A stretch of DNA of 64,000 bases from Linanthus parryae (Eukaryota > Streptophyta > Magnoliopsida > Ericales > Polemoniaceae): contig JALGPY010000005.1 of NCBI GenBank assembly GCA_023055425.1, forward strand, positions 86,779,495 through 86,843,494. The letters run 5' to 3'. Shown piece after piece: positions 1 to 12,312 of the stretch. The first letter of the stretch is position 1. The number at the start of each line of letters is the position of its first letter. Below the pieces are notes generated by a model. The model worked only from the letters and a program-made list of their open reading frames with translations, had not been told where the DNA came from and did not search any database. The position numbers and the translations under genes are program-made.

Positions 1-158
1 CCATTCCACTATTAAATTCTGAGTGGAGTGAGTTGGGATAAAATCCCACACTCTCTAAGATAGTCGTCAAACTCTTGGCTCAAGTATTCTCCTCCACGAT
101 CCGATCGTAGAGCTTTAATACTTTTTCCAAGTTTCTTCTCTACTTCCTTCTTGGATTC
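1..158 (-). pseudogene. Element C integrase core fragment
   Basis: On the minus strand this encodes part of a Ty1/copia integrase catalytic core, including the stretch KALRSDRGGEYLSQEF around the second catalytic Asp and the following region ECGILSQLTP. The reading frame stops being pol at position 158, where element A begins. The missing N-terminal part of the same integrase resumes at 13546. The piece is truncated at the window edge. Family assignment is clear from the SDRGGE motif; the lineage within copia was not resolved. Confidence 0.8.
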
Positions 159-1386
159 TGAAGGTGTGTACAATAGGTAGAAATATAGGATAACCACTCT
201 AGAAGGGGGGATTGAATAGAGTATGCCGACCTTTTGCTAAACATGCAAGAAGAGTGGTTTCAAAAAGATTTGTAATGAGATTCAAGGCCTTGAAATGAGT
301 TTCAAGCCTTTGGAATGAAAACAGTTTGAGTATAAAAGTATAAGTCTATTTCAAGGTATTGAAATGAGTTTCAAACCCTTGAAATAAAACTATTTTGAAT
401 GCTGCAAAATTGCTAAGTATAGAACAGAAAGTAAAATGCAAGAGACATAGGATATATAGAGTTCAGTCCACTTGGACGTACGTCTCTACCTCAGGGATCT
501 TCTCCCTGCAGGATTTTCAAATCAATTCTTATTAATCAACAACTAAGCCCTAGATCTCAAGAATAGAGAGATACCTTACTCTGTTACAGCTTATGGTTCT
601 CACTAACCTATATATTACATGCTCTAGCTATCTAATTAACTATGAATTCTTTATTGTTCACCTTGAAAAATCCTTGAGAATAAGAACTAGAAGTATTATG
701 AAAAACATATACAAATGAATTTCAGAACAGAATAACACTAGAACTGATTCTGTAGTGAATATGCAGTGTTCTTCAGATGCTTAATTTGAGAGAAATGAAT
801 CTGCTTATTTGTTGTTTGTCAATCCTTGAGTGTTTTTGAGTGTCTCTGCTAATTATCCCATTTCATAGCTTCACCTTTCCCTCTTTTATAGAGCAGTTTG
901 AAATGCAAATCTTCAGGATCTTCTTATAACAAACTTGCCTATTTTGTAGCTTCAGCTTTGATTTCTCTAACAGCTTCTCCAACGGATAGGTTATTGGTAT
1001 CTTCGAAGATACTGATTTGTTATTGTGTAAACATCAGTTGGTAAGCTTCCAAACATGGCCGAATTGATCACAAAATCAAATCATCACAGTATTTCCTTCC
1101 AGCAAAACGTATGTAAGGAAATAATCCCTGTAAAATAGGAAACTAAATTTCCCTGCAAAACTGAGTCAAACAGATGGATTAGATACTGTTAAATGTGTCA
1201 AAATACTTTGTCTTTCATCATCAAGAGTTAGCTGATCAAGAACAGGGGTTTTAGGGATTGAATTAAGTTCAGAGAACTCCCCCTAAGATAATGCATCTAA
1301 AGCATAACTAGTTCAAGGCTTTGAAGCTGTTTCAAGTCCTTGAAATAGACATTCTATTTCAAGTCTTAAACTGAGTTGAACTTACA
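159..1386 (-). repeat. Element A 3' LTR (left copy)
   Basis: This LTR starts TGAAGG and ends TTACA on the plus strand. It pairs with 12313-13540. It contains several degenerate copies of the palindrome TTTCAAGGCCTTGAAA near both ends (about 287-392 and 1313-1370). The inner edge is followed by a polypyrimidine run, which is the polypurine tract on the minus strand, as expected for a 3' LTR. Confidence 0.9.
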
Positions 1387-1397
1387 ATCTCCCCCTT
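1387..1397 (-). promoter_or_regulatory. Element A polypurine tract
   Basis: The plus strand reads ATCTCCCCCTT, so the minus strand reads AAGGGGGAGAT directly before the 3' LTR. This is the usual primer for plus-strand DNA synthesis. Element B has the matching tract in the same place. Confidence 0.8.
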
Positions 1398-2470
1398 GAT
1401 AAAAGAAAAAACCACGATCTATTTGCTACTATGATTTTTGCAAAAAATATTCATTAGTACATATTACAGTTTAATATAGCACATGATATCCAAAGTCAAC
1501 CCGACTTACTAACTTGCTGAAAATAGCACATAACACAAAGTTCAGATAATTCTACTGACCCAAAAACGAAGCCAGGTCATTTCTCCTTGCAAATAAAATA
1601 AATAAAGACCTAAATTTCTCCCCCTTTTTTACTTTCATCAAAAGAGGATGAGAAAATGTTGGATCATAGTTTTTGGAAAAAGAAATTAAAAGGTTTTTAA
1701 AAAAGAGAATTTTCAAGACTTTGAAAAGGATTTCAGGGCCTTGAAAAGGAGAAGAAAGAGTAGGCAAGAGTTTAAGGGGTTGGATATTCATCTCCTTGCT
1801 GCTCTGGTTCTTCTTCCTGACTATTTTCCTCACTATCATGAACCTGATCTTCATCTTGTTGAGCCAACATCAACATCTGCTTCAACTTCTTCTTCAAACA
1901 AATCAGCATTAATCACAATTTCTGGAACAGATGTCTTCTTTGATTTCTTCTTCTTGAGATCAATAAGCAGTGCTCCTGAATCTGGACTGCCACCTACTTC
2001 TTATTTTTTATCTCCATCACCTTGTTCATCTACCACCTGCTTCCTTCATCTTTTACCTGAGCAGCCTTATCCGGAGTTGAGTATTCACTGAGCAAATCCT
2101 TGGCTGAATCAACCTTTTTCGTACCCTCTACAGCTTGAGAAACCTCTTCATGCGCATCAAACACTGTCATGCTCCTGAAGATTTTTTCAACCATGTACTT
2201 CAACTGTCGAATATCAGTGTCAAAACCATGTGGATTCTCCTTTACTTCATCAATTTCCATCTAAATTCCATCCAGCTTTTGAAGAATCAAGGATTTATCT
2301 TGAGGCTAAGAGGTTTGGCTTGAAGTAGGGGTCAAGGCTTTGGGTTTGAGAACTATTTTGAAACTCAACTCTTCCTCTGTCAAATCTGAGTATGGCTTCC
2401 AAGTCTTAGAACTGGTTTTCACCACACCAGTCTTCTCAAAAGCTTTTTCATAACCATGCATAACCAAATA

Positions 2471-5400
2471 TGTAACACCCCGAAATTTTATAGGGGTTCA
2501 AACTGCAATTGATTAAAGGTATGAGTTGGTTGGGAAAATGAGTATCTAGAAATGAGAAACTGGGGCAAATGAGCTATAATTGAGAAATTAGGGGTATATA
2601 TGTCAATTATTTCAAATTGAATTTATGGATGAGAACTGGCAAGCCAGAGAATACTAGAAGTGGTGGGATGATTATATAATAGTTATAAGTAGTGGGGCAA
2701 CAATGAAAAGTTAAGAAAGTTTGTTTTACCCTACAATCCATTTCCTACCCAAAACTTGGGGAAAAATACACTTTCAACCCCTTTATTTGGTGCATTAGGG
2801 CTGCTTGTGACATTCCCATGCTGCCACCTCACTTGAGGTGGCACTCTCTCATTTTTTCTCTTCCATTTTCGGAATGGTAAAAATTTACCGTCATCCTAAT
2901 CATGAACATCATCTCCTTTCTCCAAAAAATGAAAAAGAAGAAAAAGCCACCTAAGCTACCACCCTTCCTCCACTGTAACTCCTCTGGAGCTCCACCATGT
3001 ACCAACTAGTTGTAATAGGAGTATTCCAGATGTGTGGGGAGACAAGGCCCCAAATGAAATTGGCGAATAAACTCCTGTAAGTGGAAGAACGCCGGTGAGG
3101 AAATAAGATCCCTAGCTTAGGATTCAATCGAATTCTTCCTCTATGTTAAATTTCAGTTCAATTGAATGTTACCCTTGTGTTGCGAGATCAAAACGATCCT
3201 GGAGAACCTTTCTCAACCCTTATATCGTCGAAACTTAAGTAGCTCGCCGGAATCTAGGTGTTTCTCGCAGGATTATGCATTCTTCAGCCGGAGCAAACTT
3301 TAAGTCCTCATTTCTTACTTTTTTTTATTCGGAAAGTTGCTAAATGCTTCCTAGGGTACCCTGATTACTTTTAGACCCTCTCTGCTTGCCCATAATGTGT
3401 TTCAAGTCGGGTTTGGGGAAGAAATTCTGCGTTTTACCAGCACTGCCTCAGCTTTGTTTAGATCTTATGTTCTCCCTCCGTAGTTGTCCGTTAGAAGAGC
3501 TTGATAGCTCTGTGAAACCCCTGGACCTTGATCTTGAACAAAATTTTAATGAGTCACTCTGATTCATTGGTTAAATCTACTTAAAATCAAGCTAATTTTT
3601 GAAGGAAATGGACTGAAAGATGAAACTTAGAACACAGTGGCTTTGTTGCCAACTTTAAAATGGTATATCTCATTCACCTCTTAACCAAATGAAGTGATCT
3701 TTGAACCAAATCGAAGCTTGATGATAATACTAAAATTTTGTGATGATCTAATTGTCTAAAGTAATTTGCAAGTGCCTCAGAGTTGTGGGTTAATGTCACT
3801 GCATGTGGTGTTTTTGACATTCATGTTTATGAAGCTGAAATTTCTCCCAACTTTGAAACATGATAACTTCTTTGTTTGTTAACCAAATTTTGCATTGATT
3901 GGCTTCCTGGAATCCTGGGTTGATTGACTACAGCATTCATTTGGATTTGATCTTGCAAATCACCTTCTAAGCTGATTCAAATTGACATCAAAGTTGCTAT
4001 AAAGCTAACTTAGAATATGTACAATATGAAATATGGCAACAAGTATGGTAATAAGCATGAATCTACCCAACTTTGACTGTCAATAACTTCTTCAATAATT
4101 TGAGTCTTCAAGAGATTAAATATGATCCGGAATCCCTGTTCACCTATCTTTAAGACCGTACCTTCCGTTTTCTCAAAATTTTCCTCAATTGTTCATAAAT
4201 AAGTTTTGAAGTTGGCTATCTCTGCTAAATTCACTCAAACTTGGACTTCTGAGTTGGACGGTCAAATGACTATTATACCTTTGACATCCTTGACAAAATC
4301 TACTCACATTGCTATTCTGAATCCACCTTTCAAAGTTGACAAGCTAATCTCCTATAAAACTCTGATTTGACCAAATTGTGTAAGAGGGGCAAATTTGCAA
4401 TTTTACTTAAAGTTGTTGTAAGGTCAATTTAAGTTGTAGGAGCTGTCAAGCTATATTACCTGGATATCTGGAGTCATAAAATATTTTCAATAAGTTATGG
4501 TTAACCAAGCTACCTGACTGGGGGTCTTTATGCAATTGTAACAAACTTTAGGGGTTTATTGTAAATAATCCGAATTTGGTAAATCTAGACTCTTGAAGAA
4601 GCTAGTGGCTATGAATTATTGGAGACTAACGAATCGGACATCTAAGGAAAACTTTAGCCCAGTCTGAGCTTCTCAGACTATCTTATTGAAGTATCAAACA
4701 CAGTCAAAATCCTGAAATTGGGAATAAGGTAAAATTGATAACTCCGTGACCTAAGAGTTCTTCATGAAAGATTCTCGTAATGATATTTTGGGTCTAAGGT
4801 TCAATCTTGACTCTATGGGAACCCTAGTTTTGTTGAGATGGCTATGAAGGGTAAAAATAGTAATTTCATAGTTCCTTCAATCAAACACTCAAATCTTGAG
4901 GCAGGACATGACCTAATGTGTCTGTAACGGTTCTCCGATCTCCGGAATTCATGTGTGTCAATCTGGGCTTAAATATGACAGATTAGACTGGAATGGGGAT
5001 AAAATGCAATTCAGTCAAACTCAGAGAACTTAAGTGCATATAACTTGAACTTGAGATCTAATTCCACTGGGACAATGGAGACTAACTCATGAGACAGGCC
5101 AACTAGGCATATTTGAGAGGTCATGAATAGTAATGAACTGTACGAATAAGACTGAGACTTCAGGAACTAAGAGTCATTATGGGCTAGACAGCTAGGATGT
5201 TACAACATATGCATTGTACCCCTTGAGGAGGATGGGTACTAATAAGTGAATGTATATCTATTTGTAGATTGACGGAATAGAGTATCAGCAGCGCTGATAA
5301 GAATACTAGGCACGCTACCAGGTAAGCATATGAATGCGTATTTACTAGTGAAGAATACTAGATTGGATGTATGCATGCCTCTATTAGTAGGAGATACGAC

Positions 5401-6226
5401 GATCATGGTATAACAGAAAGGCTGATCTCGGACATTTATATATGTGCACATGAATCAGGTAAGCATGAGTATTGTTCATAATTGTTTGAGAATACTTATT
5501 TAAGAACAGATTCCTGCACCCTAGACCCTGTAGGGTCAGATATAATGGAACCCGGACTACGGGCTTGGTACATTTATGGGACCCGTTTCACGGGCTTAAC
5601 ATAATTATGGGACCCGTTATTCGGGCTTTACATTCATGGCCTACGGGCTAAGTCGGTACATTGCTAGCTCCCGACTTGTAGGCAACTAGTACTACCCTCT
5701 GGACTCACGATCCAGTAGGGGGTGTGCACACTTAAGGTCTAGTTTATCTTGGTGGATTAATGGGTGGTACAGGAATAAATAATTTAATATGGATTTGTCG
5801 CACTGAGTTAGTAGATAATTGGAATCACTTGTATAACGTGACATGAGCCAAGGTACTGGTCCATATATATTACAAGTGCAGGTTATACACTTTCAAATGT
5901 GTGTATATATATAATTATATCTTTTTCATTATGAAGTATGTCTTGGGTCGTTAAACTGATGTCGTGACATCACTGCCTTCTATACTTGGCAGGTGAGTAC
6001 GCGGGATTTCGGGAAAATATGACACCACTTAGAGGATTGTCACACCAATATGACAAGCTATAAAAGTAAGTTTCATTTAAATTCCATTTTCTTTAATTCT
6101 GTCTCGTAACAGAACCATTAGGATTAGACTCCTTGCTGGGAATTTTTGTGTCTAGCGGAGGACATCTCCGGAGAGTCTGGGGGATTCAAGTGTAGTTTCC
6201 CAGCACTCTATGATGGGGGTGTTACA
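2471..6226. mobile_element. Solo LTR, 3,756 bp, chromovirus (Tekay/Del)-like
   Basis: The block starts TGTAACACCCCG and ends GGGTGTTACA. Its ends form a short inverted repeat, and it is flanked by the 5-bp duplication AAATA (2466-2470 and 6227-6231). There is no coding sequence and no second copy of the end sequence inside, so it is a single LTR left by recombination between two LTRs. The large size, the TGTAACACCC start and the internal short repeats with GGGACCCG...CGGGC are typical of plant Tekay/Del chromovirus LTRs; that lineage call is inference. Short reading frames inside it look like chance. Confidence 0.8.
5545..5660. repeat. Short tandem repeats inside the solo LTR
   Basis: Three to four units of about 31 bp follow the pattern ATGGGACCCG...CGGGCTT...ACAT, starting near 5545, 5576, 5607 and 5636. 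Units vary in the spacer between ACCCG and CGGGC. Repeats of this kind are common in Del-type LTRs. The CGGG/CCCG arms of each unit could form small hairpins. Confidence 0.7.
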
Positions 6227-7609
6227 AAATACATCAAATACAACACCCTTTCAGTGATCAGCTCCTCTGAGTGTTCCCTTGGTACCACACATCTCATCAA
6301 GATAGTATACAGAACTTTGGCTTCAACAGTCAGAACAGAGTGTGTTAACTGTTTGGATGAGGTAGGGGTATTAGGTGGAAAGAATTCTTATTTAGCTAGC
6401 TTCAGGGCATCGCCCTTATGAGGGTAGTTAATAGTTTCATAGCTCTTAGGACAACCTAGAACATTGACAAACTCAGAATGATCTAGTTCCATATCAATGC
6501 AAGCAACCTTGGTTTGAATAACCAGGTTTGCAGTGTTCTTGATTTGTTTCAAGTTGAGGTAGAAATATATGGTGAGTCGGGGGTAGGCTATCTCTGGAGG
6601 GTTTAGGATAAACAAAATAGAGCTTTGCTTCAAATTTGATACACTTCAGATTCATGCCATGTAACATAGGAACACTTATCATACTACAGAATGCAACTTG
6701 TCTAGAAGCAAATCCATCTACCCACTGAACTTTAGCAATATGAGTAATAAACTATGTATTATCAGGGCCTGATATCTTACCAGTGGATTCTTCTTCTCTG
6801 AATAGATCTGTAGTGCCTTATCAATGTTTTCCTCTTGTTCAACCTCAGTCACATTCTCTTTTCCTTTTACCTTGTCTGATTTGTCATCCTTCTTCTTCAC
6901 CTTCTTGGGGCAACCAATCTAGATTCTTTTATGTTTTCTTGAGAAGACACTATTGTCTTCTTATTCTTGCTGGAAACTGGTGTCTAATCTTTCTTAGCCT
7001 TCTTCTTGAGAGGAGGAGGCGCCATGTCTTCTGTTTTGGCAGTCTTTCAACTTGAATCTCCACTGATGGTCTGAACCTCTTCAACACTGGGCTTTCTTTT
7101 CTTTTCTGTTCCAGCCTTTGAACCACCAGCCATCTTGATTCTGTCTGAGGCTCTCCTAGTGCTCATTATGGGTTGGGGAGAAGAAAAGATAGGTAGGATA
7201 AATATGAAGGAGAGAAAGAGAGAGGAAGATAAATAGAAGAGAGTTTTAGTTTGAAAAGGAAACAAAATATTCTTCCTAATCTTTTATGATCTGGTGAATC
7301 AAAAAGATTCAAATTTGTATGTGCCGTTGGAAATAAAATATATGATACAATTTTGGCTGAAAAGAAGTAATTTTTAAAGATGAGGGACAACATTAGACAA
7401 TTATCTAAAAATATAACACCCAACATTGGAAAATCCAAATTATTGACTAACTAGCATGCAGTCTTATTTTCAAGGCTTTGGAATGGGTTTCAAGGCCTTG
7501 AAAAGTTGTATGGTTTAGAGCACATATACTCAAAGCTTTGACAAGACTTTTAAGGCTTTGAAAATCAGTTCAAACCTTTGAAACACATAATACTTACCTG
7601 ACTCTCCCC

Positions 7610-8820
7610 CTAAACCAATGCTTCTTTATTTAGCATTCCCAATTCCAATCTCAATGCTGAGAATCTTGCATATGGCAATGGTTTAGTGAAGATATCTGCA
7701 AATTGCATGTTAGTAGAAACAAATTCAAGGAAAATATCACCTTTCTCAGCATGATATTTGATGAAGTGATGTCTAACATCAATATGCTTTCCTCTTGGAT
7801 GCTGAATAGGATTCTTTGTAATTGATATTGAACTTGTGTTGTCACACTTGATAGGTATATCTCTGAAATCAAATCCAATGTCTCTCATTTGTTGTGCTAT
7901 CCATAACACTTGTGAACAGCAAGCTCCAGATGTTATGTATTCAACTTCTACTATTGATAGTGCAACTGAGTTTTGCTTCTTTGAATGCCAGCCGATTAAA
8001 GATGATCCAAGAAATTGACAGCATCCTGATCTACTCTTTCTATCAACTTTATATCCTGCAAAGTCAGCATCAGAATAGCCACACAAAGAAAAGTTAGAAT
8101 GTTTAGGATACCAAAGCCCTAAGTCTTTGGTACCATTGAGTTATATGAATATTCTCTTAACTACACTCATGTGTGATTCTTTAGGATCAGCTTGAAATCT
8201 AGCACACATGCACACACTGAACATGATATAAGGTCTCCTAGCGGTGAGATAGAGCAATGACCCAATCATACATCTATACTCTTTCACATTTACACTCTTA
8301 CCAGATTCGTCTTTGTGTAAAGACAATGTAGAACTCATGGGAGTCTTGATCTCTTTGGATTGAGACATATTACACTTGTTAATAAAATCTCTAGTGTACT
8401 TGCTTTGATGTAAGAATATGCCTTTCTTCATCTGATGAATTTGAATTCCAAGAAAGAAGTTCAATTCTCCTATCAAGCTCATTTCAAATTCCCTGCTCAT
8501 AAGACTAGAGAATTCCTTGCCAAGTTTGTAAACATGATCTGGAAACTTGTCATTTTCAAAACCTGGAGGTTGAGCAACATAAACTTCTTCTTGAAAATAA
8601 CCATTTAAAAATGCACACTTCACATCCATTTGAAAGAGTTTCATGTTTCTAATTGCTTCTAACCTGACAACAGGAGCAAACGTTTCTTCATAGCCAATAC
8701 CTACTTCTTGATTGTAGCCTTGAGATACTAATCTAGCTTTGTTCCTGATTACCTTTCCATTCTCATCTAACTTGTTTCTGAATACCCATCTGATGTCAAT
8801 GACAAACTGATTTTATGGAG
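7610..8820 (-). pseudogene. Element A reverse transcriptase and RNase H, RT core deleted
   Basis: On the minus strand 8644-8141 encodes RT pieces: [18 protein letters not shown], then a jump from HVYKLGKE directly to SLMSREFEM, then [17 protein letters not shown]. The palm segment with the YVDD catalytic pair is missing; the junction is near 8510-8521. From 8086 to 7610 follows a fairly well kept RNase H (GYSDADFAG, SKKQNSVALS, E in VEYIT, CDNTSSI, ending ADIFTKPL). The 5' part of RT (to about 8820) is recognisable but out of frame. Loss of YVDD means this copy cannot encode active RT. Confidence 0.85.
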
Positions 8821-8973
8821 GAGGAACTAGATTCCATAACTTGTTCCTATCAAACCCATTGAGTTCACTTTTCATTGCTATAATCCAGTCTACTTCTATA
8901 GAGCTTCCTTTACAGTTTTAGGTTCAATAAGAGAGATAAAAGCATTAAAAGAACAAAGATTCTTCAACTGTGA

Positions 8974-10020
8974 TCAGGTTTGTGTACCAGTGTTTGGATC
9001 AAAAATAATGTTATCAGCAGGATGAGATGAGATATTAAAATCTCTTTCTTTGTGTCCATGGTTCAGGCTCTCCAAATTTTTTTTCAAGCCTTTGAGAACT
9101 TGAAGTAGTAGCTTGTTCTGCTGTCTTCTCTGGAGATTCTGTTTCAAGGATTTGAACCTTAGTTTCAAGGCCTTGAAAATGCATGTTTTTTTCCTGTGAC
9201 ATTTCCTTGGATCCTTTTGAGGATTCTTCTTCAGTATCTGAATCATGCTTGTTCAGATTAAGATCTGCAAAACCATCACTCAAAGAACCATCATAGCTTT
9301 CATCAAATATAACATGAAAAGCCTACTTCCATAAGGTTTGAAGTAAGAAATGTTTGGCCTTCTTCCTTTGAACAGCTCATAAGGAGTCTCCTTTCGAATA
9401 GGTATGATCAAGCACATGCTAAGAATATAGTTTGCTGTATTCACAGCTTCTGCCCAATAGTACTTAGGCAATCTGTTTTCCAGAAGCATTGTTCTTGATA
9501 TGTCTTCAAGGGTCATGTTCTTTCTTTCAAAAACTCCATTCTATTGAGGAGTTCTAGGAGCAGAAAATTTGTGAGAGATACCATGCCTAGAATAGAATAC
9601 ATCAAAATCAAGTTGATCAAACTCTCTACCATGATCACTTCAGATTGAAGTAATAGGTAGGTTTTTTAATGTTTGAAGTTCTCTACAAAGCTTTGAAAAT
9701 TCAATGAGAGCTTCAGATTTTTTCTTTAAGAAACTTAACCCGAGTATATCTAGAAAAATCATCTACAATGAAAAGCATGTACTTCTTACCCTTTGGATTT
9801 GGATTTCTCATAGGACCACAGAGATCCATATGCAGTAATTCAATGGGTCTAGTAGTATTTACAAAGTTTTGTGGCTTGAATGAGCTTCTATTTTGCTTGC
9901 CTTGTGCACATGCCTTGCATACTTCTTCATCTTTGAACTTGATGGAGGGTAGACCTATTACTAAGTCCTTTGAAACTAGCTTGTTCAAAGTATGCAAGCT
10001 AATGTCTCCCAACTTTCTAT
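8974..10020 (-). pseudogene. Element A integrase and integrase-RT hinge
   Basis: The minus strand at 10012-9713 encodes the zinc-binding end and start of the core (LHTLNKLVSKDLVIGLPSIK, KACAQGKQ, HMDLCGPM, FIVDDFSRYT). From 9516 to 9280 comes the rest of the core (MTLEDISRTMLLENRLPKYY, YFKPYG). Just after YFKPYG about 50 residues are absent compared with the same region of element B (21644-21450). A hinge rich in Ser, Glu and Lys (HFQGLETKVQILETE) follows at 9283-8974; its FQGLE segment is encoded by the palindrome at 9163-9178. Frame breaks separate the pieces. Confidence 0.8.
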
Positions 10021-10195
10021 GCCAAAGGTTTGAATCCTATTTCAAGGCCTTCAGACACTTCAAGTTTTCTCCTTCAACTTCGTGTGTTTGAAAGTATAAA
10101 CATTGTTTAACCGAGAGGCAGTGAGGATGCAATTGCCAGATTTCTCATTTTGCACCACACATTTCTCTTTGCCAAAGATAACCTTGTTGCCATTA

Positions 10196-10516
10196 TCAAA
10201 TAAATTGAGTTACACTAAGAAAATTAAATTTCAAACCATCAACTAGATATACATCATAAATGGAATATTCAGAATCAGTACCGACTTTACCAATACCAAG
10301 AATTATGCATTTTCCTTTGTCACCAAGTGTAATTGAACCTTCAGATTGCTCCTCTAAATCTGAGAACAAAGATTTCTTTCCACTCATATGTCTGGAGCAA
10401 CCACTGTCCGTAAACCACTTATGTTCTTTGGTCTTAGTGACAACCTGCAAACACCATTCATTGTCTTTCCCAGCTGTTAGCCCAAGTGTTGAATTTAGAT
10501 TCATATTCAGGGTCAA
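10196..10516 (-). pseudogene. Element A aspartic protease
   Basis: The minus strand encodes WFTDSGCSRHMSG, the retropepsin active-site motif of SIRE-type copia elements (D-S-G), followed by SITLGDKGKC and VYLVDGLKFNFLSV, both typical of the protease to integrase transition. The frame is open for about 106 codons and then breaks at about 10196. It is flanked upstream by the gag zinc knuckle. Confidence 0.85.
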
Positions 10517-10557
10517 CCATATTGGGTGCTCTAACCCCTTTAGGAACCCAAATCTCT

Positions 10558-12264
10558 CTAACTTGTCCTTTGAGTAGGAATGGAAAAGTGTTCCTCATTA
10601 TGTGAGGGGTCTCTTCTTCTAAAAGGACAAGTCATCTTAACGTGACCAATCTTATTGCAATAAGGGCACTTACGAGATGTTTTACTTCCAGCTTTCACAA
10701 ATATAGTATTGTTCTGTTTGGGAAAATTTGGATTGTATCCAATACTAGTTTTGTGAACAGACTTTAAGCTACCTCCAAGAATAAAATTCAAGTTGGGTTT
10801 TGAGCCTGAAAGTTTTGTCTTGACTGATTCAGATTCTTGAAGTTTCTCAGTAAGAGTAGTCTTTTGTCTATCTAAAGTTTCTCAGTGACTACTTCCTCGA
10901 CTTCTGTTTTTAAGGATTTGAAACTAGTTTTTAAGGCCTCAAAATCACTGTCAGTCTTTTTCTGAGAGATTTCAAGATTCTGAACGTAGGTAAACAAGAT
11001 GCAAGTTTTCTTTTGATTGCTCATGAACTTTTTCTTTCAAAAATGTAATTTCTTTTAGATAGACCTCTTCATTTAAAAACGTTGTTCGAAGATAATCAGA
11101 TAGGGCTTCTGTTGGTTTTGAAATCAAGCAGTTTACCATTAACTCAATGTTCTTTTCAGAACTTTCATCATGCATGGCAATATAGCATAGGTTGGCAAGT
11201 TCTTCTTCTGATTCAGAGTCATTTGAGGTTTCTGAATCACTCCAGGAAGCTATCATAGCTTTCTTTCATCTGTCATGATCTTTCTTCTGGAATTTCTTGC
11301 TCTTTTTGTGTGGACAGTCTATGATCAAGTGTACTGCATCACCACACTCAAATCAATTCATGACTTTAGGCTTACTACCATGTGAAGAAAATTTACCTTT
11401 GTAGTCTTTGCTACTGGAAGATCAGTGTCTTTCTCTGCTGAAGTCCTTGTTACCAAAGTTCTACATCATTTTAATAATTCTAATCAAGGTTTTGGAAATC
11501 AAAGAAAATTGATCATCATCATCTTCAGGTTTAAGGCTTTGAAATGGCTCATTCTCCTTTTGCTTCAGAGCTAGGTTCTTGACACCTTCTTGTAATTCTC
11601 TATCTACTTCATTCATGGATATTGCATTTGTAAGGAGCTTCTCTTTTAGGTCATCAAGTTGAAGTAATGAGATCTTTAGCTTCCTCAATAGCAGTAGTCT
11701 TTGGTTCCTATTTTTCCTTTGGAAGACTTCTTAGAATCTTTCTAACTTTTTCTTCATTGGAAATGTGCTTTCCCAATGAATCAAGGTTGTTAACAATATC
11801 AGTGAATCTTTTGAACATGTCTCTGATTGACTCATCTCCATTCATCTTGAATAGCTCATATTGCCTGAGATATATGTTGATCTTGGTTTGCTTGACTTGG
11901 GTTGTCCTTCAAAATTCACCACAATCTTATCCCAGATCTCCTTGGCTTTCTTGCACCCTGAGATCGTGTTAAACTCATCTGCACTCAAAGCACAAAATAA
12001 GAGATTCATAGCTTTAAAATTTTAGGAAAATTGTTCTAACTCAGAGGAGGAGAGATTGTCTTCAGATTTGGGAGTTCTAATCCCATCTTTCTCTGTGTAG
12101 AAAGTGTGAGGACCATTCTGAATGATATTCCAGAGTTTCATATCTTGATCAATGATAAACATTTTTATCAAAGCTTTTCAGTGAACAAAATTGTCTCCAC
12201 AAAAGAGAGGAGGTCTGCTAGAAGCTCTTTCCTGAGAGAAACCACCATCACTTAGAGTACTCAT
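10558..12264 (-). pseudogene. Element A gag
   Basis: The best start is the ATG at 12264, giving MSTLSDGGFSQERASSRPP, the N-terminus expected for a SIRE-type gag and repeated in element B at 32676. A stop appears after about 28 codons and several more breaks follow. Recognisable parts are the UBN2-type gag domain at about 12150-11800, an acidic region at 11688-11461, MIASWSDSETSNDSESEEE at 11256, a coiled-coil-like region, and the zinc knuckle CPYCNKIGHVKMTC at 10690-10640. The nucleocapsid role of the knuckle is known for the family. Confidence 0.8.
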
Positions 12265-12299
12265 AATCACAAGATTGTTAAATCTATGCAGGCATACAA

Positions 12300-12310
12300 G
12301 CTCTGAACCA
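12300..12310 (-). promoter_or_regulatory. Element A primer binding site
   Basis: The minus strand reads TGGTTCAGAGC two bases inside the 5' LTR. The standard initiator-Met complement is TGGTATCAGAGC, so this copy has lost or changed the base pair after TGGT. The location fixes which LTR is 5'. Confidence 0.75.
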
Positions 12311-12312
12311 AT

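Larger units (their letters stand above)
1550..7166 (-). pseudogene. Element A extra ORF downstream of pol (envelope-like position), split by a solo LTR
   Basis: Minus-strand fragments of one long ORF lie between RNase H and the polypurine tract. The start is an ATG at 7166 (MSTRRASDR, then MAGGSK). The first section is rich in Lys, Ser and Thr. A middle section follows at about 6633-6240. The continuation at about 2465-1550 includes MEIDEVKENPHGFD and a predicted helical stretch. The solo LTR at 2471-6226 interrupts it, and further stops and frameshifts break it. SIRE/Maximus elements are known to carry an extra ORF here, often called envelope-like. I see no convincing signal peptide or membrane anchor, so I do not claim an envelope function. 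Element B has a shorter homologue at 18570-19554. Confidence 0.6.

Noticed and set aside
1741..2091. Plus-strand frame of 116 codons
   Set aside because: It is the reverse strand of the Ser/Glu/Lys-rich extra ORF of element A, which is matched by element B on the minus strand.
2471..6226. A complete non-autonomous LTR element (LARD-type) rather than a solo LTR
   Set aside because: I found no second copy of the end sequence inside and no primer site next to an internal LTR edge.
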